DNA of 64,000 nucleotides from Macrotrachela quadricornifera (taxonomy: Eukaryota; Rotifera; Eurotatoria; Philodinida; Philodinidae), in NCBI GenBank assembly GCA_022393335.1, contig JAJEKB010020261.1:203929-267928 (forward strand), in the 5' to 3' direction. How positions within the stretch are numbered: position 1 is the stretch's first letter; each line of letters opens with the position of its first letter. Shown here piece after piece: positions 44,667 to 57,665 of this stretch. The translations under genes and the position numbers were made by a program. Below the pieces are notes generated by a model, which searched no databases, was not told the DNA's origin, and worked only from the letters and a program-made list of their open reading frames with translations.

Positions 44667-47600
44667 CATAATACTTCGAAATCAATCGTTTATTTATGTA
44701 ATACAAATTTGTCATTGTGTTTATATTTATGTACATTGTGTTTCTTAATGTTGTTTATTCTTATATTTTCCAATAAACAATTAAATTTTATTTTTTTATT
44801 CGTGTGATTAAAACATTTTTTAATCAAAATATAGCACTTGAAAATTCTCTACAAAACTATATATAACCGAGGTCAAAAATTGTTTTGGATATATTTGAAA
44901 AAAGATGGAAAGTCACGACATATAAAAAGCTATAAAAAATGAATGGGTTTGGCATAATGAATGACTGCGTTTTGCATCTCATTTTTCTATCACGTACTTC
45001 TCTCCATTAGAAAACCAAAGTATACCTAAACATGCAGCGTGAGAAGCTTTATAATCTTCATAAGATTACTTATTTTATCTCAACTAATAGTTAAATTTTT
45101 AACAAAAATAGTTTCTATCGAAAATGTATTACTAGTTGAAGAGTAATTCATTAGCATAGAAAAATAGAACGTCATTTTCTCTATCATTCCATATAATAAA
45201 AATGTCTTCAAGCCTTTTTTAAGAAATAAGGTTCCTCCAGCACTATTTTTGAGCGCTTCTAAATAGTTTTATAGAGAATCTTAAGTGTTATCTTTTGATA
45301 GAAAAATATTTTAATCACCCGGGTAATACAGAAGAAATCTTAAAAATACACTGAAATCGGTTGTTTACAAGTTATTCATTAGAGTCATTGAACAGTAATA
45401 ATTGCCTTATCTCTGTCGAATACTGAAAATATTAACACAACAACAATAAATGTTCTATATAATGTTATTTATTTTTATGAGTGCGAATATTAAATATTCT
45501 TTGCTGTGAAACGTAAAGACTTGTGTTCATCTCATATGTTGATTAGTTCTATATATATCTTACCATAGAGGAAAGATTAGCTTATAATGAAATCTACAAG
45601 CGATTTCTGAAGAAACATTATCTCCTTTTTACATATTTTTTTTTGTTTTAGATTAAGCAAATCCTAAGTGGATGGAGTTATAGTTTTATGCTTTGAGATG
45701 ATGTGAAAGATAGTCAAACTGATTTTGATTCATTGAATGTGAAAAAAAATAAAGTATTGTTGAAATAAGTAATAAGCCATTTTGGCTGACTCTCAAAGTA
45801 TAGAACTACAGCCAAACCTCTTCTAGTGAATATCTTTATATTACTGGCGAATGAAAGAGGTTCGGAAGAAATAACATGTCAAGAAAGATATACAGATTCA
45901 CAGAAATGTAATGAAAGAGGCTACGCCATCGTGTTCAGGATATACTTTGATACGACTTTTATAATTTTCATTTGAATTACGAAAATTTTGCAAATCCTTA
46001 ATTTCTTGCACGACTCGTCACTACTATCTATAATAGATATTATTTTTGAGTTTGCAGAGATTTCTTGATGAATGGAATCCACAGATTTTGGTCTGGATTA
46101 GTAAAGGGCAAAACAAAACTCAGTCAAAGATTATCTTAACAGTTGTCTTTTCCTAGTTTCCAAAAAGAAAAATGCCTGAAAAAAGAACAAATGCTTTAGA
46201 AGTTATTCACATCATCCATTAATAATTTTTAAGTACCTAGAAAACATATTCGTTCGTGAAAACTTTATTTTGAAGACAGCAAACCGCTATATTTACATAT
46301 GTACCTTTAATTTTATTCCTATGTACTTTAGCATTATTGATTGGATGACAATTAAGCAATGTTTGTTGAGCAACAATAATGTATGATATAGTGTGAGTAA
46401 ATTCATTGTATTATATTTTATTATATAAATAGATATTGTCGATTATTAAAGATTATTTATAAACATATACAATGAAAAACAGCGATAATTTAATGAACTG
46501 TATACAATACCTTATGATGTTTACGATATACATTCTTAAAGAGATAAATTGATCCGTTGCATTTTATACCCTCAACCCTCGTACGACCATCTGGGTTCAT
46601 AACGAAAAAGAAACTTTTAGAAGTTTGTGCAGTTCTACTACCAGATAGAAAAATCAGTAAACGAAGTACATTGATATTATTAAGGTATACACTGGTCATT
46701 CACTACAACATAAAATCAAGGAATCAAAGCGAAATGCTGGTCACATATATGCATTTTGAAAAATGTTAGAATTCTATCAAATTTCAGGTAGTCATATGCG
46801 GGTTAACACGATATCCATACATCTACAGCCATATAACTATACCCTTATCATTATACCTTCATAACTATGGATCTAGCACTATAATCTTACAACTATGCTC
46901 TTATAAATACAGCCATAACACTATAGTCTTATGTCTATAGCCTACATAACTATATCCCTATAATGATTACCTGATAACTTTTATCTGAACACTATCTTCT
47001 TATAACTATGTCTATAACACTATAACCTTATAATTATAGTCTTAACACTTACCCGTATATCTATTCGCTTGACGAAAAATACCTCAGATTTCAGTCATGA
47101 AGTCTTGAAAGTTCCATGAAGTCCTATAAAACCTATGGAAGTGTCGTAAAGTCTTGCGAAGTCTCATCAAATTCTAGGAACTCTTAGGAAGTTCCGTGAA
47201 ATGTTTAGAAGCCTCCTAAAGTTATGCAAAATTTTTTGAAATGTTTCAGAAGTTTGAAATTTGTGATGCTTAAGTCTCCTAAAGTTTTGAAATTGACTGT
47301 TTTTCCTTGAAGTTATATATATGTATAATCTTGTAAATATATACTTTTGTCTATATGCTTATGGTTATATTTATATACTTATTGACGTATATCTATGTGA
47401 TTCCCAGTATACTTCTATAACTATACATTGAGATGTGTACCTGAGATATGTTAGTCTTGTATGTATACACGTGCAACTATAGCGCTAGAACTATATGTTG
47501 GCATTTATATGCGTTTCGTCAAATAATAATCCAGCAGATTTGTTGATTCATTCTCGAATAAATAGCAGTTGAACGAGAGAAACAAAGTGTAACAGCTGAA

Positions 47601-48120
47601 AAAGAAAATAAAAACTAATTGCATCGTCATTTTGCAACCAGATAAATGATCAATCAGATTCCGAGGCGTTTTTCCTCCGTAAAAAGAAGGACGATCCATA
47701 GGATTGTTTGGATCAATTTGAGGTTATCATGAATGTTCTACAAAAGTCCTCATAGAATCTGTCATCGTTATCCATGGAATAAGCGAGTTACAATTTGCTG
47801 CCATCTGATTGGCCAGTTTTTCAGCTAATAGAAAAGTGAACGCAGCAACAAGTCATTTCTTATAGGTACTTGAATACTATAAAGCTTGAAGACTTCAGGT
47901 AGTCCTTACCGACTGTAAATAAATAATGGCAAAATTATCTTTTATTTGTTAGTTACATTTATATTTCATAGTTTTTATAGACATTTATCTTATAACATCC
48001 GGTCGCCTATTTTTAATTCAGTTTAAAAAAAACTAATCAGTTGAAAATAAAAACCATTTTTTTCGATGTAGGGAGCAAAGCAAGAATAGATATAGATAGA
48101 ATATACATACATGACAATGT
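44667..48120. other. Gene-free region ending in degenerate short-period repeats
   Basis: No gene found. 46800-47520 holds two or three adjacent arrays of very short degenerate repeats (separate entry). The remainder is AT-rich. Confidence 0.5.
46800..47520. repeat. Degenerate short-period repeat arrays
   Basis: 46800-47070 is built from variants of CTTATAACTATAGCC and AACACTATA at 12-20-bp spacing. 47095-47290 changes to variants of GAAGTCTTG/GAAGTTCC/TAAAGT at about 11-12-bp spacing. 47315-47520 returns to TATAACTATA-type units. There are no long identical units, so this is an old or hypermutable array. Confidence 0.6.
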
Positions 48121-49686
48121 TAATATTCGCCGTCTTTTAACAATTTTTCAAATCTTTTTGTCCGAAATATACCGTTTGGATCCATATTAGTCCTTGATTT
48201 TATCCAGTTATCAATCGTCTTATCTGTATTTCCCCATATCCGTTTAATATGCTTTAAATCAATGATATCAGATGAAATTTCTTTTGGCCAATGAAATCAA
48301 CCACCATATTTTTGACATATGGCACAGAATGACGATAAAATATGCTTGAAAGGTAATTTAGGCTCTGTTATTCGAAATGGACAGTGTTGAACAAGACCAA
48401 TATCAACGAAAACTTGGTCATCAATAGAACTATACGCTGGTGATAAAGGAAATCGATCTTATTTAACAAATCTAATTTCAATCATACCATTCATTTCATA
48501 AATATTATTTCTATTGAACAAATTATTTAATTCTTCAATTGTATCAACAGCATATTCGAATGGTATTGACTATTCTGAAGTACGTTGACTATACAAACAA
48601 TCTATGAATAGAATATCTATCTGATTGCCAATTCTTTCTTGTGGAATATTTCGTGTAAGAGTATATAAAAGACGAACAACATAAGGTGTCAATAATGTTA
48701 CCCAAATGCATATAATAACCAATTAAACGACGGCGAAACCATGAATGTTCATTAGAAATTCTTGAAATACGAGCTCGACCATCTAAAGGTACTCACCATA
48801 TACGAACATGTTTTGCTGAATTTGCAATTTCTGAGAAATTTGAAATAATCGTAGAAATAGATGTTGATTCAGTTGCTTCTTGAAGTTTTTCTAGTTCAAC
48901 ACATTGTATTTTGACAGATGTTATCATTCCAAAACAGTCCATTCCACATAAGATATTATGAAAAAGATCTTCATTTTCTTGTTTAGTTACAATTTTCGAA
49001 GATCCATTCGATAAAATAATTGAAATTTCTTTAACATAACTTGATAAACATTGATAATTAATACCAGTTCCTTTTGTACATGTAGAAAGAGCACCAACTA
49101 ATGAAACAAAAGCTTGAGAACTTTGGTTTGGAAGAGCAAGATTATATGATTGAGAAGCAAGTTCTTTATTTAAATCTTCAATTAAAATACCTGATTGAAC
49201 ATGAATAATTTTACTTTGAAGATCTACCTATAAACGGAGAGAAAACTATATACACAATAAAATTAGTAATAGTAATAGACAAGAGTAATTTTACTCTTTA
49301 ATTTTATCCTGTCGAAAAAGGACTTTTTATAAGATCACATTCAAACTTCTCCAGTTATTATTTGTTAAAAAGAAATTTACATTTAAAATTTTATTGAATT
49401 TTGAACTTGAAATAAAAACTGTATGTTGTTATTCATGTTATTCATTTAGACACCATAGATTAATTTCCATACATAATCCACCAATAATACGTATTTTTTT
49501 ATTATTCTTATGACACCATTCAAACAAAGATCGAATTTCTGTTTCGTTTTTTGGTATGAATAGATATGATGAACAACAAGAAAATAGATTTGACCATGTA
49601 GAAAGACAAAGTTTTGAAGAATATTCAATATTAGAAATGGTATCGTCTAATTCATTCATTATTGAATATAATCTTAAAAATAACAA
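48121..49686 (-). pseudogene. Sugar-1,4-lactone oxidase (GULO/ALO-like) pseudogene
   Basis: The minus strand carries the elements of a vanillyl-alcohol-oxidase-type flavoenzyme. An FAD-binding start lies at 49660-49440 (STWSNLFSCCSSYLFIPKNE, then KKIRIIGG). The PCMH core follows at 49225-48830 (SFVSLVGALSTCTKGTGINY, VKEISIILSNGSS, GMDCFGMITSVKIQCVE), where the usual T-H-G FAD-linking His reads TKG. The lactone-oxidase C-terminus comes last (RFPLSPAYSSIDD, KYGG, FHWPKEISSD, SRTNMDPNGIFRTKRFEKLL), ending at TAA 48121. Stops occur at conserved positions (IW*VP, VK*DRFPLSP, YGG*FHWP) with frame changes between. Such enzymes make ascorbate or its analogues. The copy is clearly dead. Confidence 0.75.
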
Positions 49687-50863
49687 TAATTACTTATACA
49701 TTTATAAATACTTCCCTTTCTTCTTTGTATATAACGTTTCTTTATGTTTATCTATACATAAAACCGATAACAAATAACCATTTTTTTTGTTTCTTTTTTA
49801 TACGAATGACAAATGTTCACGTGTTTATTTCTATATAGACTCAAGGTGAGACGATTTTTATTACAATGACATAAGGGCAAAAAGAGCAAGTTTAGAAAAT
49901 TGTTCTCATAGTTCGTTTTTTTTCAATACTATAAAAGAAACAATTTTTATGTATACTTTAAATAGTCGTAAATGAAGATAATTTATTACTTATCCATTTG
50001 TTAACTCTTTGACATTCATTCTCTATCATTATTCATATTTTATTATATAGACTAACTGATGCATACCACTAGCAACGGGTAATAAAATGCTGTTGTATTA
50101 CATTTTGAAGAAGATCTACAACCTGGATCTGATAAAGGGAAAAAATAGCAATGAAATTAATCGTCAGTAAAGAAGATGTCATTATCAAGTAGACCGTTCT
50201 TAAGGCCTCATGAACTAAATTAACCATCGTAGGATAGATTGATTGATGAAAATTTCTTTCTGACAGAGTGCAAGATAGGAAAACAGGTTATTCTGTACAT
50301 CTCTAGTACATATTATATCAATTTTAAGCCAAAGTTTCTAAAAAAACTGCGACAATACTTTCTTAAGTGTTACAGAAAAATGTTCGCTGTATTAGTTTGT
50401 GCAGTTATATGGAAATTTTTCATATTAATTAGTACATGTTGATATGTCAAGATGAAATCTATATGAACCACTAATAGGCATCCTTCTTCGATGTGTAGCA
50501 TATCATAGAGACATGTTCGGTTCAAATATGCCGTAGGATTTTCCTCATGAAATTCATTTTTATGAAGTCATCCACTTTATAAATCGTTTTATGGATTAAT
50601 AGTCTGAGAGATATACTATAAAAAGTATTCGTAGAGTTTTCAAATCTCACGTTTCGTTAATTTTTTGTAACTGCATTTTTAACATCCGGGAGTATAAGGT
50701 TAAGACTTCACCTTTTTCTATGTCTCCAACAAAATCAATTAAGATGTTTCAATCTTTTATTCTAAGAAACATAAATGCATATTAAAGTTTTCTGTATTTT
50801 TATTACACAAAATAGTATTTTAAACAAAAAAACTATACAATAGAAAAAACAAAAATTTTGTTG
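49687..50863. other. Gene-free spacer
   Basis: No gene supported. Minus-strand polyA signal AATAAA for the downstream gene at 50798-50803 (TTTATT on plus). Confidence 0.5.
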
Positions 50864-51641
50864 CTATACTTTCTCATATACTGGCAATTGTTGATGTTCA
50901 TCACATTTGAGCTCAAATTTATCTTCTCCTTGATATTTAGTCGTTCGGACATACCATTTACCTTCAAATTGATGATTTTTTGCATTCCATTTTAATTGAA
51001 TTGTGACTACATGACCAAAATTTTCAAATGGATTACCAGTACTGGCTTGATATGTTTTTGTTAGACCAATACGATTTGTTTTCGTTGAATATGTTCCATC
51101 AATTGTAAATGTGCCTACATCATCTGATCCTGAACCTGTTACTTTCATCGAATTAGTAATAAATGAAAGTGAGAATTGATAAGGACCATGCCAAGTTCCG
51201 TATTGATAATATCGACTTTTCCAGTCGCCAGATTTGAATATACTAATATCATACTTGTCTTCCGTACTTTTTTCACTAGTTTCGTTTGCAACATATACGG
51301 TATTTGGCGTCAATGGTCGAGTTCTTCGACATTGTATAAAACAATAAATACTAAAGATCACTACAGCAACTCCAACCAAGGCACCTATGATAATTGCAAA
51401 AATGACTCCACCACTAGCACAATGACGACCACTACACGAACTACTACTTCCATGATAACTAATACCACCAGAAAAGCCACCTGAAATACAAAACAAAAAA
51501 TGAATGTTTAATTATTAGAATAATTGAATTATTTTAAGAAGACTTTACCTCCACTAAAATGACCTCCACCAGCACCTTGGCATTCAATTGCAACTGCCAG
51601 ACAAACAACAAGAATTAGTCCATGATAAATAGTATGCATTT
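50864..51641 (-). CDS. Single-pass membrane protein with C-terminal beta-rich domain; apparent frameshift in signal peptide
   Basis: Exon 2 (50864-51480) is one open frame. It encodes a Gly/Ser-rich external part with a few cysteines, a clear membrane helix (GGVIFAIIIGALVGVAVVIF), a short basic CRRTRP stop-transfer and a beta-rich domain (FKSGDWKSRYYQYGTWHGPY, VTGSGSDDVGTFTIDGTYST, FEGKWYVRTTKYQ), possibly lipocalin-like. Exon 1 (51549-51641) starts MHTIYHGLILVVCL, a good signal peptide, but the frame feeding exon 2 reads LAVAIECQGAGGGHFSG. A duplicated CT (AGAG at 51599-51602 on plus) puts them out of frame. This may be a genuine indel or an assembly error. A TATAAATA box (51735-51742) and a minus-strand polyA signal (50798-50803) bracket the gene. 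Function unknown. Confidence 0.65.
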
Positions 51642-51734
51642 TTTTGTATTTATCAAGAATTATAAATTGGAATTGGTTAATAGATCGTTATGTTTTGTTG
51701 TGACTTTAAATACAATGATATACGAAAAGCGCAG

Positions 51735-51742
51735 TATTTATA
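51735..51742 (-). promoter_or_regulatory. TATA-box-like element
   Basis: TATAAATA on the minus strand, about 94 nt upstream of the ATG at 51641 of the membrane-protein gene, in otherwise mixed sequence. Confidence 0.4.
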
Positions 51743-53618
51743 AAGAACATACAATTGAGGTCTTCAGATGACGCATTATTTGCCCTGTGTACTATCTTAT
51801 CATGTACACAGAGTAACATGAAATACACCATTATCTTTGAAAATGACTCAATAGCCATGCTTGTAGGTGTTTGATGACGTACGAAAACCATCAATAGCAG
51901 CTGAATAATAATATGAATCAGAAACAACACACTTTATTATGATTGGTGAAAGCCACTTTGAAAATTCTTGTTTGATTAGAAATATATTTACAAAAAATAG
52001 TTCAGAACGAATAGAATTCTTGTCTGTGTAAAGTTAAAAGCCTAATACATGACGATCAAATTTAAGTATACACTAAGCCTAGTTCTCGGAATGCGAGGTC
52101 GCCTACATGATGTGCTATATGAGAAGACTCTATCTATCTATATAAATTATTCATAATTAAAATAGTTTTTTCTTATGCGAAAATAGGTTTTCGTGCTTTT
52201 CAGTATTTTGCATTCTCAAACCAAAATATTTGTGCTAAAGTCGATTTTTACCTCCAAAAAATCTCTATTTGGTGAGAGTAGGCGAAACATACGAACTGTT
52301 TTTCCTATCAAAACAAATAAAAAAGAAATGTGAAAAAAACACTGAAAAACCAATTTCGCTTAAACTTTAGTCGTGCACTGTACATTAAATTTGAACTTCA
52401 AGTGCATTTTTAGAAGATTAAGATTACTTTTATTTGAAATTTTTTTAGATAATATATTATTGAAAATGTCAAAACAAATTCTTTATCTGCAACAGAAATC
52501 GAACTAAATGATTTTGATTTAGTTTTTCTGATTCTTAAATTTCATCATTGAAATCCTTATTTATTTTACTATTGAGCTGCTTCACGATTAGATAATTAAT
52601 CTATGTAGAATTTCGACTAACACAAAATATAAATAAAGAATTATCAAGTATTCGTTTTTTTTTAGTATAAGAATATAGATCATCAAATGAGCAATACTTT
52701 ATCTTATGATGTCAATAGTATACATATGGTATTGTTGCTATATAATCATAAATGTTTACTAATCTAAACTCGATAATAAAAGGTCAACAAATATAATTAG
52801 GTATTATTTTAGTATAGGTACTCTTGGTGAATGATTGGATAATTATTTAGGTAGAAATATAAATCCAACATATGGTCAAATATATGGTAGCGCACCAGAA
52901 GTTGCAGGCTATGGATATGGATATGGTTATTCATAGGGGGGATGGTAACGTTCAATGATAGAATACCTCAATTCTTATTTGTCTATATAGTTTAAATTAA
53001 TTATTAGAAAAAACATGCTTTTTACCAATTATAGTACACGTGTGATGCTAATGAACTTGAGAGTGAGTAAGAGTGTGTGATGTGATTCTGTAATATTCTT
53101 AGTTGATATCGACAGTGACATTCTCAAGATGGAACTAAAACAGCTCGCTTTTAGATTGTTATGAATGAAGATGAATACGAAAAGCAATGTGATACTTTCA
53201 TTAACAATTGTCCTCACAATGTAATGATGATGACAATAATAAAGGTTACGACCTATCTTGAGAGCGGAGGTGAGTGAGTGTTAAAGCACACCATGATCAC
53301 GTTTTCGACTTTGCTTAAGAATCTCATCAGACGACTTTAATTTGGTATAAAATTAGTGATGTATGCTGTTTGAAATTATAGTGTCACCCTCCTGAAAAAA
53401 CATTTTTGGTGACCCTGTATATTTTCTTCGATTCTTCAAAAGTGAGCAATAGAGTTTGTCAGAGTATTCTTAACAGATATTTTTGCATCTCCAATAGTAA
53501 ACGCACAATATTTATCCCGTTAGTAACTTGTTTTTTTACGTCAAGCATTATGTGTGACAGAGAAGATTTGAAAAGCATAAAGTTTTGACTATGAAATGTT
53601 GTAGATACAGAGAAAAAT
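51743..53618. other. Spacer with a possible orphan exon and MITE fragments
   Basis: Mostly gene-free. 52851-52937 could be the last exon of a small Gly/Tyr-rich protein: after a TTATTTAG acceptor it reads NPTYGQIYGSAPEVAGYGYG and ends at TAG, but no upstream exon was identified. 53301-53340 is a fragment of the 23818-24043 MITE family, and 53380-53421 is a second copy of the 42-bp repeat at 3139-3180. Confidence 0.45.
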
Positions 53619-54704
53619 TTATTCAAGATTAAACGATTGAAGATGGATGATCCATCTATTCTTTCTCGTGTCCAACTTGCATGATCGAACAGTGAAGAAA
53701 AAATGTGGTTCAAGTAGATGTTCTTCTTCTTCCGGATAATCAGAGTGAGATGCAACATCATGACCATCATATCCTTTGATGTCTATGACGAAGAGAACAT
53801 TACCAAATTGTTCAGCTTTTGTTCGATTTCGACTTGTTGATGTAAATGATGGAAATCGAAGTTTGGCATCTATTGGTGCATGTCGATATTGTTCAATTAA
53901 ATGGTCCGATAAATATGATCCTCGATAAACAGTGATATTCCTTTTCTTATCAGTAAATTCAAGACCGAGTCGATTAAGAAGAAGTGCAAATGGACCAAAT
54001 GTGGGTATCTTATTTTTCCATACGTCCTCATGTTCTATATCACCTTCTAATCGCATTACTTCATTGAGTTTCTTATAGAGAAATGATTCCATCGTGTAGA
54101 GGCGAACACAACATGCATACAATTCTTTCTTCGTTCCATCTTTGACATTGAGTAGCTGTTGTGCCATCCATTTTCCTTCCCTTTGTTTGCCAACCTGTTT
54201 TCCTTCTATAATGATACCTTCGGCTGCTCGCTCGACTAGCTCTCGACGGTTGATAGGATCATCAATGGGATTAAAAGGAAGCTTAAAATGTTCTCTAGTA
54301 GCACGAAGAAAACCTTTTTTTGAATAATCCGTGAATGGTCCAGATGGTAGTAAAGGAATAGATATAAATCGGGCTTCTCTTAATCTATTATCTTCTTGTT
54401 CATTCACTATGCGTTTTATCGGCCGTTGATTGTTCAAGTTGTTATTGCATATTTGAAGAAAATGCTTCAAGTCAATGCAGTAATCATCGAGCATTGCTTC
54501 AGATAATTGTTTCATATAGGCTTCTTCGATAATAGCCGTTTCAACATCAGAGTATGAACGCCATTCGGCTGATTCAGTAAGAGAAAAAGGGTCAGTGTTT
54601 GTTTTCCACATCCATTCGATGCGCGATGGGGCGGTGTGCTCTGTCATAAAAAGATAATTATAGCGGTAAGTTCTTGTTGTGTTCTGTTCTGGTGTGTCTA
54701 TCAT
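53619..54704 (-). CDS. WWE-domain mono-ADP-ribosyltransferase
   Basis: An intronless 361-residue protein. Residues 26-100 match a WWE domain (RIEWMWKTNTDPF, EWRSYSDVETAIIEEAY, YCIDLKHFLQICNN), which in other proteins binds ADP-ribose-containing ligands. Residues 150-361 form an ART domain of the R-S-E class: VYRGSY (R261), FTSTSRNRTKAEQFG (STS 289-291) and the acidic YPEEEEHLLEP (ExE, 325-328). It should transfer ADP-ribose from NAD to a protein side chain; the target is unknown. No signal peptide is present, so it is probably cytosolic. Helices at 190-250 align with those of the interrupted ART at 16432-17025. The minus-strand AATAAA (53618-53623) overlaps the stop codon, an unusually tight arrangement. 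Met20 (MTEHTAPS) is an alternative start. Confidence 0.87.
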   Translation of the reverse strand: MIDTPEQNTTRTYRYNYLFMTEHTAPSRIEWMWKTNTDPFSLTESAEWRSYSDVETAIIEEAYMKQLSEAMLDDYCIDLKHFLQICNNNLNNQRPIKRIVNEQEDNRLREARFISIPLLPSGPFTDYSKKGFLRATREHFKLPFNPIDDPINRRELVERAAEGIIIEGKQVGKQREGKWMAQQLLNVKDGTKKELYACCVRLYTMESFLYKKLNEVMRLEGDIEHEDVWKNKIPTFGPFALLLNRLGLEFTDKKRNITVYRGSYLSDHLIEQYRHAPIDAKLRFPSFTSTSRNRTKAEQFGNVLFVIDIKGYDGHDVASHSDYPEEEEHLLEPHFFFTVRSCKLDTRKNRWIIHLQSFNLE

Positions 54705-56210
54705 GAAAGAAATTTAAAAATAAAGCATTTTCGTTTTTGAATAATTATTGAAACAACATGAAATAACAAATCTCAAACTGTTACCAGTTTGAAGGATTAC
54801 GTATCAGAATTTTCAAAATCTGAAATGTTGATGAATACTTAGCTTAGTGGTAGATAGTTGCTACTTAATTCATGGATTACACATTGGAATTTGAGAGTTG
54901 CCTAGAGAAGGAAGTAGGTAGTGGTTGTTTTGGTATTATGCTTTCTGATTTTCCAAAATCATTTTTTGTAGTTCATAGAGTACTCAATCTATAGACATCA
55001 TAGACTTTAACGAGTTAAGACATTTCTATGATAATATACGAATCGTTTTTTATATCACAATATAAACTAATAAAAAATAAAAGACTCAACCGTCATTTTT
55101 ACCAAAGTTTCTTGTTGACAAAAGTCAATCTACATTGAGTACTAATGAATGATTGACAGAAGTTCATGATACTACAGCTCAATATTCCTTGGAAATGGCA
55201 TAATATTTCCATACATATGATGGTAATTAACTTCATAATATGATAGAAAAAGATTCCGATATTATCATAGTCATGGAATAAAATATTTAATTGCATAGGA
55301 AAACTAATCTGTCGAGTGACTAATTCAAACTAAAGACCTTTCAATTTTGAGAAATAGTTACAGATCACGAAAAGAATATACTATAGATTAGATATATGCA
55401 CTTTTACAAGTCATATGTTATGGTGCAATATATATTTAACTGTTTTTGATTGCCGAGTCACTCATACGCATCTCTAGACTCTAAAAAAAATATCTTTTTG
55501 AAAACCTATAGAAAATCTTCGCGCTCAATTAAAAAAAATTGTGGATCCCAAAAATATTTCATGCATTTTTCCAAAGTGAGAATTAGTATCGTACAATCGA
55601 GAATTCCAATCATACTGAAATACCTAAAATGCTATTCAAATTGCTTTAAATTAATTGATTCTTATGCTTTATTCACTGTGGAAAGAATTGATAATCAATG
55701 TCTGAACATGAGAATATAAAGTGCGTTTTTCATAGATTCGTTCAATATCACTAAAAGTTATTTTTAACAAGAAAAGTAAATTATAGTCAGATCATACATG
55801 AAATTGATCAGCCAGGGATCGAGATTCATAGAAACGCCGACGACTGATTATGAACTGTTTCTTATGTTATCCTTTAGGAAATCTCAACAGAAAATTTAAA
55901 AGTTCGGTCATTTACAACGCAATGGTGTAAGTATGATATTTTTTAATATGCGTGTGTTTATTCAATGATAGTGCTTAAAATGAAATTCTCTAATAAGTGA
56001 TTGATGGCGATCAAATTGAATTCAATCGCGAGTCAACAGAGTTGTGGCAAGGAGCGTTGCTTGTAGTTATAGGAGTAGATCATAACTGTTATATACATGT
56101 CATCAATAGAAATATAAAGAGCATTTTTACATTTCAGACTGTTTTAACCTATCAGAAATTCTATAAAAGCAATCAAAGTCGAACAAATCATAAAAATCGA
56201 GGCCACATTA

Positions 56211-56297
56211 TTGCTTTTAGTATGCTTAGTTGCCATGGTAAATTCTTCTTCTTTGCCTTCTCGATGCATGAGTCACGATTTAAGTCAGTCCTTCGCT
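56211..56297 (+). repeat. Dispersed repeat, copy 2
   Basis: Same-orientation partner of 1594-1678, sharing TATGCTTAGTTGCCATGGTA and CACGATTTAAGT. Confidence 0.65.
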
Positions 56298-57665
56298 CTT
56301 AGCATCTATGTATCATTTTAAATCAAGAAAAAGACTATTAGATTCGTGAGAGTCTGCTGAGTGCACATCTGAAATCTGTTTTTCAAAATACTATTTCATT
56401 CGGGAGATCTAAGTAGAGAAAAAAAAATTAACAGCTGCTAATTTCCTTTTATGGTTATGTATGACTCAGCATTCGAATGACCATTTATATGCAACAAATG
56501 ATGTGCATATGCAATTTAATTATCGTCTTATATTACTTAAATTCATCTGTGAAGGAGTCTCAAACGTTTCGAAAAAACATTGCATGGCTTGTGTAGATAA
56601 AATTCAAACAACGATAATTAATAGCTGAGAATTTCTTTGTATATGACAACATATGATTCAGATTCATTATTGTTCACTTTTCGGCTGAATGACGATAGTT
56701 AAACACAACTGAAATTCATTAACATTTCTGCTATGCGAGCATTCTTTCCAAACTAGGAGATGTGTAGGATCATCTTCTGTTTTTTTTCGGAGCTCCTGCG
56801 GTCAGCCGCCTATTTTTCTACTCGAGCTTGGCTCGAATGGCTGTCTACTTTTTTTCTTTCTCTTGTTCTTTGCAAACGTTCGATTCTTTTGTGTTCGGTA
56901 AATACGATGTAGAACGTGTATGATGAAACAACGGGGTGATAGAGAAAAAAACTAGACGCACAAATATATGATATACACAGAAAAAAGAGCGAGGTGAGCT
57001 GTTACGCATTAAATTCCATCTTCATCACTATCTCTGTCACTATTTTACTAATACTGTACAGACTGAAAATAACTGATTTTATTTTAAATAATATTCTGTT
57101 AGCAAGCAACATGTAGAGACATTAGTGCAATTACAATTCTTTTTTTTGTTTATATCTGTTACATTGTCACATTCGGAAGCAGATACAAATGGACAAATTT
57201 ATAATCTTTTTCATTTTAACTGCATCACCCACATTGTCTACATGAACACTCTATCTTTATGATCAATGAATCTTAGAGACTTTTAGAATTATATAATGAT
57301 CTATATTCTGTAACTCATGGTTCTTATGAGATACGAGTATTGTGAGCCTTAAAAAAATATCCTCATCTATAACATATAAATGATGATGTATTTTTAAATA
57401 CTCACTTTAGTTTAACACCGTGTGAGTCTTTTTCTTCAAAATTCAGACTGACATCAAATAAACCAATCTAAGACATGGAGTTAAATACAAGAAAAAAAAA
57501 CGGGAGAAAAACATAAAATAAGAGGACCGAAAAGAAACGAAAAAAATGAAGAATAAGAAGAAAAAATAAGAACGAAGGAAAAAACGACCATCTTATATTA
57601 GTCAATCCTTCATCACTCGTGAGTTTAAAGAGGAAAATATTATTAACGACCGATGTAGAGCCATG

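Noticed and set aside
46800..47520. Short repeat arrays as a CRISPR array
   Set aside because: Units are degenerate, unspaced and in eukaryotic intergenic DNA.
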